Shown in pieces: positions 1-9,330 of a stretch of DNA of 9,330 bases. The position numbers and the translations under genes were made by a program. Origin of the DNA: an uncultured Bacteroides sp. (GTDB taxonomy: Bacteria; Bacteroidota; Bacteroidia; Bacteroidales; Bacteroidaceae); assembly GCA_905197435.1 (NCBI GenBank), contig CAJJYX010000133.1, positions 1 through 9,330 of the forward strand, given 5' to 3'. Position 1 is the first letter of the stretch, and each line of letters begins with the position of its first letter. Below the pieces are notes generated by a model. It saw only the letters and a program-made list of their open reading frames with translations. It was not told where the DNA came from and ran no database searches.

Positions 1-4456
<4,456 letters not shown>

Positions 4457-4480
4457 TGGAACATTAAATAAATCGTGGAT

Positions 4481-6013
4481 ATGAGAAATAAATATTGGAT
4501 GTGGTTGGTTGCCTTGTATTGGGCATCGTCATCGTATGCTCAGGTTTGCCAGCCCGAAGGAATGGCCTTTCGGGTGAAAGAGGAAGCCTTCAACCGTTCA
4601 CAGGTAGAAGAGTTGTCACAGTTCATGACCGATGAGCTGGGACCTCGTTTGGCTGGTTCACAGATGAGTGAACGGGCGGAAAAACTGGTTGTGGAGAAAT
4701 TGAAAGAGTGGGGACTGACCAATCCGAGAACAGAAGTCGCTTCCAAATTTTCCAGAGGCGGTTGGGATAATGAGAAGAACTACGTAGCAATGACGCTTCC
4801 ATACTATTGTAGTTTTTCCGCTAATCCCAAAGCATGGTCGGGCAGCACCAACGGTCTGGTGAAGGGCGAGTGCGTGTTACTTGACGTGAAGCTTAAGAGT
4901 GACTTGGAAAAGTATCGGGGAAAACTTGCGGGAAAGGTTGTGCTGATGCCTGTTCAACAAGAGTACCAGATTTCCTATGAGCCTTTGGCGAGTCGCTATA
5001 CGGATGAGCAGTTGCAGAGAATGACTCTGGACCGTCGGCCGGGCAAGCCCCGCCAGGCATCGGATAGTGAGAGCAGAAAGGCCATGCAGGAATTGCAAAA
5101 TGCCGTCACTTCATTTATGAAAACGGAAAATGTGCTGGCGGTAGTCAGTGGTGGAGGAACGTTCAATGTACCTACTTCGCGCAGAGTGGAGTATCAAGTG
5201 GGCGATTCTCAGCCGGTTCCGGAGATTATTCTCCCCATCGAAGACCACGGTCGCATGGTGCGTTTGCTGAAAAGGGGCAAAAAGGTGGAAATGGAACTGG
5301 ATATCCGGAACCGTTTTACAGAAAACCTGCATGTCAACAATGTTATGGCCGAAATTCCGGGTAGCGACCCCAAGCTGAAGAACGAGGTAGTGCTTATCGG
5401 TGCTCATCTCGACTCTTGGCAGGGCGGGACCGGAGGTGCCGACAATGCGTCGGGCTGTATAGTCATGATGGAAGCCATGCGCATTCTTCACACATTGGGT
5501 ATTTCTCCTCGCCGCACCATCCGTCTGGCATTATGGGGTGCTGAAGAACAAGGATACCATGGTTCCAGAGGTTATGCTTCCAAATATCTATATGATTCGG
5601 AGAAGAAGAAGGCATTGGCCGGATACGACCAGTTTGCCCTTTATCTGAATATGGATTTCGGTTCCGGACGTTTCCGGGGCGTTTATCTGGAGGAGAGCGA
5701 TCAGGCTGTGCCTTTCTTCGAGACTTGGATGAAACCTTTTAAGTCGTTGGGATTCAGTACACTCGCGCCTTTCAAGGTGGGAAACACCGATCATGTCAGC
5801 TTCTCTGTACTGGGGCTTCCTGCTTATCAGTTCATTCAAGACCCACTGGAGTATGGCCGTACTTATCATACGACGATGGATACTTACGAACGTCTCTCAT
5901 TGGAAGATCTGAAGGTGAATGCCGCTATTGTGGCATGGCTTGCCTTGAACGCTGCGATGGACAACGAACGTATTCCTGTTAAACCCGGTTATCCGGAGGC
6001 CTATTCTCGCTGA
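4481..6013 (+). CDS. Secreted M28-family zinc metallopeptidase with PA-like insert
   Basis: This is a 510-residue exopeptidase-type enzyme of family M28, resembling carboxypeptidase Q/aminopeptidases that act on short peptides. All co-catalytic di-zinc features are present: GAHLDSW with His309, GGADNASG with bridging Asp321, WGAEEQG with base Glu355 and ligand Glu356, LNMDFGSG with Asp392, and TYHTTMDT with His463. Residues about 120-275 form an insert placed like a protease-associated (PA) domain. The N-terminus MRNKYWMWLVALYWASSSYA is a Sec signal peptide, cleaved probably before Gln21, so the enzyme works outside the cytoplasm. A GTG at 4475 in the same frame would add two residues; the ATG at 4481 is preferred because it directly begins the signal peptide. 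The GH2 stop lies 24 bases upstream. The gene ends in tandem stops TGA-TAG. A peptidase beside two glycosidases hints at a glycopeptide substrate, which is inference. Confidence 0.93.
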   Translation: MRNKYWMWLVALYWASSSYAQVCQPEGMAFRVKEEAFNRSQVEELSQFMTDELGPRLAGSQMSERAEKLVVEKLKEWGLTNPRTEVASKFSRGGWDNEKNYVAMTLPYYCSFSANPKAWSGSTNGLVKGECVLLDVKLKSDLEKYRGKLAGKVVLMPVQQEYQISYEPLASRYTDEQLQRMTLDRRPGKPRQASDSESRKAMQELQNAVTSFMKTENVLAVVSGGGTFNVPTSRRVEYQVGDSQPVPEIILPIEDHGRMVRLLKRGKKVEMELDIRNRFTENLHVNNVMAEIPGSDPKLKNEVVLIGAHLDSWQGGTGGADNASGCIVMMEAMRILHTLGISPRRTIRLALWGAEEQGYHGSRGYASKYLYDSEKKKALAGYDQFALYLNMDFGSGRFRGVYLEESDQAVPFFETWMKPFKSLGFSTLAPFKVGNTDHVSFSVLGLPAYQFIQDPLEYGRTYHTTMDTYERLSLEDLKVNAAIVAWLALNAAMDNERIPVKPGYPEAYSR

Positions 6014-6065
6014 TAGCCCGGCTTTTCCGGAGTTTCGGAAACTGGTTTAAATTATTTTTTAATGA

Positions 6066-6110
6066 AACTGCCCTCGTTACAAGTTTTTGTGGCGAGGGCA
6101 GTTCTTTTTT
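6066..6110 (+). terminator. Strong Rho-independent terminator of the first operon
   Basis: Eleven perfect pairs join AACTGCCCTCG (6066-6076) with CGAGGGCAGTT (6093-6103). Two T-G wobbles and ACAA/TTGT (6079-6082 with 6087-6090) continue the stem to a GTTT tetraloop, about 17 pairs in all. A run of six T follows at 6105-6110. It lies 52 bases after the M28 stop, where the three-gene operon should end. A smaller hairpin, TTTCCG/CGGAAA at 6024-6041, lies between the stop codon and this terminator. Confidence 0.93.
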
Positions 6111-6420
6111 AGTTCGCCCTGTATGGGCATATTTTAATGGGCGTAAGTCCCTAACGCACAAAAACGGATATAAGACTGAAGAAGGTTGGCAAGTCTGCTA
6201 AACAAGGCAAAGCCCTGTAGCTGTCCGGATCTATTCAAAGTATATCTGGCAGGTATAAGAAGGGAAAGGTTGTTATTAGCGGGGGAGGTCTGAACTTTAT
6301 TATTTTCATCAGTGTCGTCATGAAGCCTTGCAAGTACCATGAGATTGGTCTTGTTCTGCACAGGCATTTCATACCCCGGTCAAAACAAACGTGATTGGGG
6401 ATAGCTCTCTTTTCTTTTAT
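6111..6420 (+). other. Gene-free region with several short hairpins; possible remnant structured RNA
   Basis: I see no convincing coding sequence on either strand in this stretch. It can form several short helices: CGCCC (6115-6119) pairs either with GGGC (6125-6128) or with GGGCG (6139-6143); GCGT/ACGC pairs at 6141-6157; and CCGGAT/ATCTGG (6225-6249, one wobble) has extra inner pairs. The purine-rich text with short helices around 6140-6300 (for example GGTTGGCAAGTCTGC at 6184-6198 and GGGGGAGGTCTG at 6281-6292) reminded me of the 5' RNA domains of bacterial group II introns. No domain V hairpin or reverse transcriptase is present, so an intact intron is excluded. It could equally be a long leader of the downstream gene, a small RNA, or unstructured spacer. 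Confidence 0.35.
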
Positions 6421-6488
6421 GGGTTAAAATGACCCGGGTTAATGTTTTTTTTGTGTCGTTATACGCAAATTAACCCTAAAAATAACCC
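6421..6488 (+). promoter_or_regulatory. Nested inverted repeat of four GGGTTA copies, candidate operator or leader structure
   Basis: GGGTTA(A) occurs at 6421-6427 and 6436-6442, and its complement (T)TAACCC at 6470-6476 and 6483-6488. The inner pair is a perfect 7-bp inverted repeat (6436-6442 with 6470-6476) and the outer pair a 6-bp one (6421-6426 with 6483-6488). An 8-bp palindrome, ACCCGGGT, sits at 6432-6439, and a run of eight T at 6445-6452 lies in the inner loop. The element ends 108 bases before the start of the 613-residue lipoprotein gene, so binding of a regulator is plausible. The repeats are seen directly; the function is inferred. Confidence 0.4.
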
Positions 6489-6497
6489 ACGCAAAGT

Positions 6498-6505
6498 CAA
6501 TTTTG
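6498..6505 (+). promoter_or_regulatory. Weak candidate -7 promoter box of the second unit
   Basis: CAATTTTG matches the Bacteroides -7 consensus TAnnTTTG at five of its six fixed positions and lies about 90 bases before the lipoprotein ATG. No TTTG-type -33 box is present at the expected distance upstream, where the sequence is ACCCTAAAAATAACCC. This is therefore only a weak suggestion, although a promoter somewhere between the terminator and 6597 is expected. Confidence 0.2.
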
Positions 6506-6596
6506 TAGTCGAGGGGCGGTTTGCAACACCCTGAGGCTGATGTGGGCGATTAGCATCGTCTCCTTTGTTATATTAATTCTAATAATAATTTAAACT

Positions 6597-8438
6597 ATGA
6601 AACAAGTGAAAAAGCTGAAAGTCTTCGGACTGATGACCATGCTTATAAGTATGGTGTTCATGGCAAGCTCCTGCTCGGATGATGACACGGGTGAAGGGGC
6701 TTTATCTTATGGAAAGGTGACGGGTGTCGTCACAGACGATTTATCTTCTCCCCTTGAAGGGGTAACGGTCTTGGTCGATGGTTCCGGTATAACGGCTGCT
6801 CCGGACGGCCCTCAGACCACGACGAATTCACAGGGTGTATATACACTCGAAAACATTTCAATAGGTACTCATATAATTACATTTACGAAAGCCGATTACC
6901 AGACGGCAAGTATTACTGTTGTGGCAGGGAAGTTCAATGAAGGACAAGTGGCTGAAGTCAGCCTTAGGATGGAGTATGCAGCTGCAAAAATCAAAGGGAA
7001 AGTGACCGATGCTGGAAGAGGCGATACCCCATTGGAAGGAGTGAAGGTCAGCATCAGTTCCACACAGGCTGCCACTACCGGAAGCGATGGTACGTTTGAA
7101 ATTGGTAATTTACCATTGGCCGATTATACCGTGACTTTTACGAAAGAGGGTTATGCTTCTATTGTTAAGAAATTGGTTGTGAGTGACTTCGTGGATGGTG
7201 TTGCCACTGCAAATGCCCGCATCGGTGGAACGGAAGTCTTGCGCGGACTGACCATTGATGACTTGAGAGCTGCCGAAAAATGGTATTATAACGAATACCG
7301 GGGGGGACGTAACGCAGAAAGTTATCCTCATTGGGACTGGGCTTGTAACTATATGTGTACGATGGACTTCCGTGGTAACTGGGAAGAGCAGGACGAGGGA
7401 ACCACTCTCCGCATTCGTAACAATGAAGACGACCGCATGAATCCTGCCGATTTGGAAATATTCGATTCCTTTGTATTCGGGAGCAAACTGGTAACGGAAG
7501 ACAACTACGTGATGACCTTGCAGATTCGTACACACGATGCCGACGATGCTTCTCCAACTTACTATGGTGTACAGGTGGTAGACCTGACTGAAACTGAACC
7601 GAAGGCCGAAATGGTAGGAGATGTCAGAACTTATGCTTCGGGAAATTACAGCTCTGTTCCGGTGGACTTGAGTAAATACATCGGCAAGGAAGTAATCATT
7701 GCCATTGGTACATTCCGTGCCCAGACAGGCGATTATTGGAAGCAGCTGGTATTACGCCGCATCGCTTTTGCCAAAGAAGCCGTTGAAGGATGGGGATGGC
7801 TGCCGGGAACAACTGTCGAAGAGTTGAATGGCTGGAAGATGACTCAGGAAATGGTACGCTCTACCATGCCGCAGGTGAAGTCTCAGTTTACAGGCTTAAG
7901 TCCCATTGAAGGAAGTCGAGACAATTATGTGGACGCTTATCGTGCATGGCGCGAGGTAGACCATATTTGTGCCGAGTGGTCGTATATGCCACTTAGCAAG
8001 GACCCTGAGGTATTCCCTTCCGAAGGCTATCTTATAAAGACACGTGGTGGGAGCAATGTGAGTACTACCGTTCCCGAATCTTACTTCTATGCCAAGTTCT
8101 CCATCGCGCCCGGACGCAATAAGATGACATTAAAGACCCGCAACTTCAGCGGAACGAATGCCACCTTCTTCAAGGTAACGGCCATCCGTATGGATGGAAC
8201 TGTCATACACTTGGCACCGGCATCCAATACGGCTCAGTTTGCCGAGGCTACTGCCGACGGTTGCTGGAAGTTTATCCACCAGGCCGGAGGAAAAGGCGCT
8301 TCGGATGCATATGCCGGCTTTGCCTACGATTTGTCTCAGTTCAACGGAGAAAACGTGATGCTGGCCATCGGTGTCTTCAAGGGAGAAGAGAACGGCGACG
8401 AGAATAAGCTGGTGTTGCGTGACATAACAATGGAGTGA
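6597..8438 (+). CDS. Surface lipoprotein: two carboxypeptidase-regulatory-like domains plus a duplicated unknown beta-rich module
   Basis: This 613-residue protein has no recognisable enzymatic motif. Its N-terminus has a basic start, a hydrophobic stretch and lipobox ASSC with acylated Cys26, followed by SDDDT, which fits the acidic export signal that sends Bacteroidota lipoproteins to the cell surface. Residues 38-126 and 131-208 are two carboxypeptidase-regulatory-like beta domains (GKVTGVVTD and IKGKVTDAG starts, ITFTKADY and VTFTKEGY near their ends). The remainder appears to be a duplication: 218-394 and 405-613 each start with a T-[IV]-[DE]-[DE]-L motif and end with DLS..-G-[KE]-[EN]-V-..AIG-[TV]-F and [QK]-LVLR-[RD]-I. 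This resembles tandem carbohydrate-binding beta-sandwiches, so a glycan-binding role in partnership with the downstream GH76 enzyme is possible but inferred. The start at 6597 is fixed by the signal peptide. A run of seven G (7300-7306) lies in the gene with the frame intact. Confidence 0.85.
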   Translation: MKQVKKLKVFGLMTMLISMVFMASSCSDDDTGEGALSYGKVTGVVTDDLSSPLEGVTVLVDGSGITAAPDGPQTTTNSQGVYTLENISIGTHIITFTKADYQTASITVVAGKFNEGQVAEVSLRMEYAAAKIKGKVTDAGRGDTPLEGVKVSISSTQAATTGSDGTFEIGNLPLADYTVTFTKEGYASIVKKLVVSDFVDGVATANARIGGTEVLRGLTIDDLRAAEKWYYNEYRGGRNAESYPHWDWACNYMCTMDFRGNWEEQDEGTTLRIRNNEDDRMNPADLEIFDSFVFGSKLVTEDNYVMTLQIRTHDADDASPTYYGVQVVDLTETEPKAEMVGDVRTYASGNYSSVPVDLSKYIGKEVIIAIGTFRAQTGDYWKQLVLRRIAFAKEAVEGWGWLPGTTVEELNGWKMTQEMVRSTMPQVKSQFTGLSPIEGSRDNYVDAYRAWREVDHICAEWSYMPLSKDPEVFPSEGYLIKTRGGSNVSTTVPESYFYAKFSIAPGRNKMTLKTRNFSGTNATFFKVTAIRMDGTVIHLAPASNTAQFAEATADGCWKFIHQAGGKGASDAYAGFAYDLSQFNGENVMLAIGVFKGEENGDENKLVLRDITME

Positions 8439-8461
8439 CAATCTACTGGTATTTAATTTTA

Positions 8462-8518
8462 GGAGGCTTTCCCCCTTACTCCTTTTCGCTTCTTTTAGGA
8501 GAGGGGATGGGGGAGGCT
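8462..8518. repeat. GC-rich imperfect palindrome flanked by 7-bp direct repeats (REP- or MITE-like)
   Basis: GGAGGCT occurs at 8462-8468 and again at 8512-8518. Between and overlapping them lies an imperfect hairpin: CCCCC (8471-8475) with GGGGG (8509-8513), then CTCCT (8479-8483) with AGGAG (8497-8501), closing a 13-nt loop. No T run follows on either strand, so it does not look like an intrinsic terminator. It may be a dispersed intergenic palindrome, a small miniature element with a target duplication, or an mRNA processing or stability structure between the two genes. Confidence 0.5.
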
Positions 8519-8533
8519 GAAGAAACTAATTGT

Positions 8534-9330
8534 ATGAACAGAATGAAAAATCTATTTTTTTTATTGACTTTGCTCTTATGGACGTTAGTGGCTTGCAGCA
8601 ACGACTCTGCTGTTGATGAAAAGCTGAACAACGGGGGGACGAATGTTCCAGGCAATTTGCCTGTGCAGAATGTGGCACGTGCCATAGAGCTGATTGACAA
8701 TGCCGTAGAGTGCTATTTCACTGGAACGGACATGGCTATGTCACGTTATTATAACCCTTATACCGGGAGTCGCTCCGGTGAGTTGGGCAGTGTGTGGATG
8801 TACACCAGTTCCATTGAGGCTGTGAACGCCGCCATGAAAGCCATGAAGACCGGACAGGCAAAGGGCGAGACGGCTCTTTATGACTCTCACTTTAACCGTT
8901 ACAAGGAACTTTTGTCTCAACTTTATGACAATTTGGAGTATTATGCAGGAACCTTTACGCTGACCTCTTATACACAGACTAAACAGTGGACTGTATATGG
9001 TGTAAACCGCGGAGAGGATAAGGGAACTGCACAGGTAGAAGGCATCCTCAATGTTTATGATGACCAGATGTGGCTGGTGCGTGAATTGCTGGAATCCTAT
9101 CATATCGTCGGTGAGCAGCGTTATCTGGAAAAGGCGGAATACCTGATGGAATATGTGCTTGACGGTTGGGATTGCACTCTTGACGAACAAGGCAATCAGT
9201 TGGGAGGCATCACATGGGGACCCGGGTATGTCACCAAACACTCTTGTAGCAACGCTCCTATTGTCAGTCCGTTGGTGTGGCTTCATGAAATTTACAAAGG
9301 AAAGCCCGATGAAGTGACCTATGGCTACGT
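8534..9330 (+). CDS. GH76 family (endo-alpha-1,6-mannanase type) lipoprotein, N-terminal part (3' end outside window)
   Basis: The frame is open from the ATG at 8534 to the right edge, giving 265 residues of a family usually 350-500 long. The first 21 residues are a lipoprotein signal ending in LVAC (Cys21). The following SNDS is much less acidic than in the upstream lipoprotein, so surface export is less certain. From about residue 45 the sequence matches GH76, an (alpha/alpha)6-barrel family of retaining endo-alpha-1,6-mannanases and related enzymes. VYDDQMW (174-180) carries the characteristic Asp176-Asp177 pair, ELLESY (184-189) follows, and GGITWGP (224-230) with KHSCSNAP (235-242) forms the later conserved block. 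Another ATG at 8543 is in frame, but 8534 gives a basic signal-peptide start. The gene follows the 613-residue lipoprotein by 95 bases, with a palindrome between them, and probably shares its transcript. Whether it acts on fungal mannan or another alpha-mannoside cannot be read. Confidence 0.9.
   Translation, partial: MNRMKNLFFLLTLLLWTLVACSNDSAVDEKLNNGGTNVPGNLPVQNVARAIELIDNAVECYFTGTDMAMSRYYNPYTGSRSGELGSVWMYTSSIEAVNAAMKAMKTGQAKGETALYDSHFNRYKELLSQLYDNLEYYAGTFTLTSYTQTKQWTVYGVNRGEDKGTAQVEGILNVYDDQMWLVRELLESYHIVGEQRYLEKAEYLMEYVLDGWDCTLDEQGNQLGGITWGPGYVTKHSCSNAPIVSPLVWLHEIYKGKPDEVTYGY

Noticed and set aside
4475..4477. GTG as start of the M28 peptidase
   Set aside because: The ATG six bases later begins a well-formed signal peptide; the GTG would only add Met-Asp.
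6134..6367. Minus-strand 77-residue open frame in the gene-free region
   Set aside because: No start-region signal, no recognisable domain, and composition looks like translated non-coding sequence.
6140..6370. Complete group II intron
   Set aside because: No domain V-like 34-nt hairpin and no reverse transcriptase gene follow; at best it is a fragment.
8471..8513. Intrinsic terminator after the 613-residue lipoprotein gene
   Set aside because: The stem is interrupted and no T run follows on either strand.
8741..9286. Minus-strand open frame of 181 residues
   Set aside because: It is opposite the GH76 gene, whose Asp-Asp motif, lipobox and conserved blocks support the + strand.

Overview
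The window looks like part of a glycan-degradation locus from a gut-type Bacteroidota bacterium (Bacteroides, Phocaeicola, Parabacteroides or a relative). The evidence is: Sec and lipoprotein signal peptides on secreted glycoside hydrolases; a lipoprotein whose acylated cysteine is followed by S-D-D-D, the Bacteroidota surface-export signal; A-rich start regions without a clear Shine-Dalgarno; and the enzyme families themselves (GH63-like, LacZ-type GH2, M28 peptidase, GH76). The species cannot be named from the sequence. All genes lie on the + strand.

Positions 1-6013 hold a tight three-gene cluster: the 3' part of a GH63/YgjK-like inverting alpha-glycosidase (1-1176, cut by the left edge), a secreted LacZ-type GH2 beta-galactosidase (1211-4456) and a secreted M28 metallopeptidase (4481-6013). 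The gaps are 34 and 24 bases, so one operon is likely. It ends at a strong intrinsic terminator (6066-6110).

Positions 6111-6596 contain no convincing gene. The first part (about 6115-6370) can form several short hairpins and may be a remnant structured RNA. The second part (6421-6488) has four copies of GGGTTA arranged as a nested inverted repeat, in a position suitable for an operator or leader element of the next unit.

Positions 6597-9330 hold a second unit. It begins with a 613-residue, probably surface-exposed lipoprotein built of two carboxypeptidase-regulatory-like beta domains followed by what appears to be a duplicated, unrecognised beta-rich module (6597-8438). A 95-base gap with a GC-rich imperfect palindrome flanked by 7-bp direct repeats follows. 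Last comes the 5' part of a GH76 (endo-alpha-1,6-mannanase-type) lipoprotein (8534 to the right edge).

Together the genes suggest extracellular or periplasmic dismantling of a glycoconjugate. The first operon combines an alpha-glycosidase, a beta-galactosidase and a peptidase, which would suit a glycopeptide. The second pairs a possible glycan-binding surface protein with an alpha-mannanase-family enzyme. No SusC/SusD pair, sigma factor or other regulator is visible, so membership of a full polysaccharide utilization locus is inferred.
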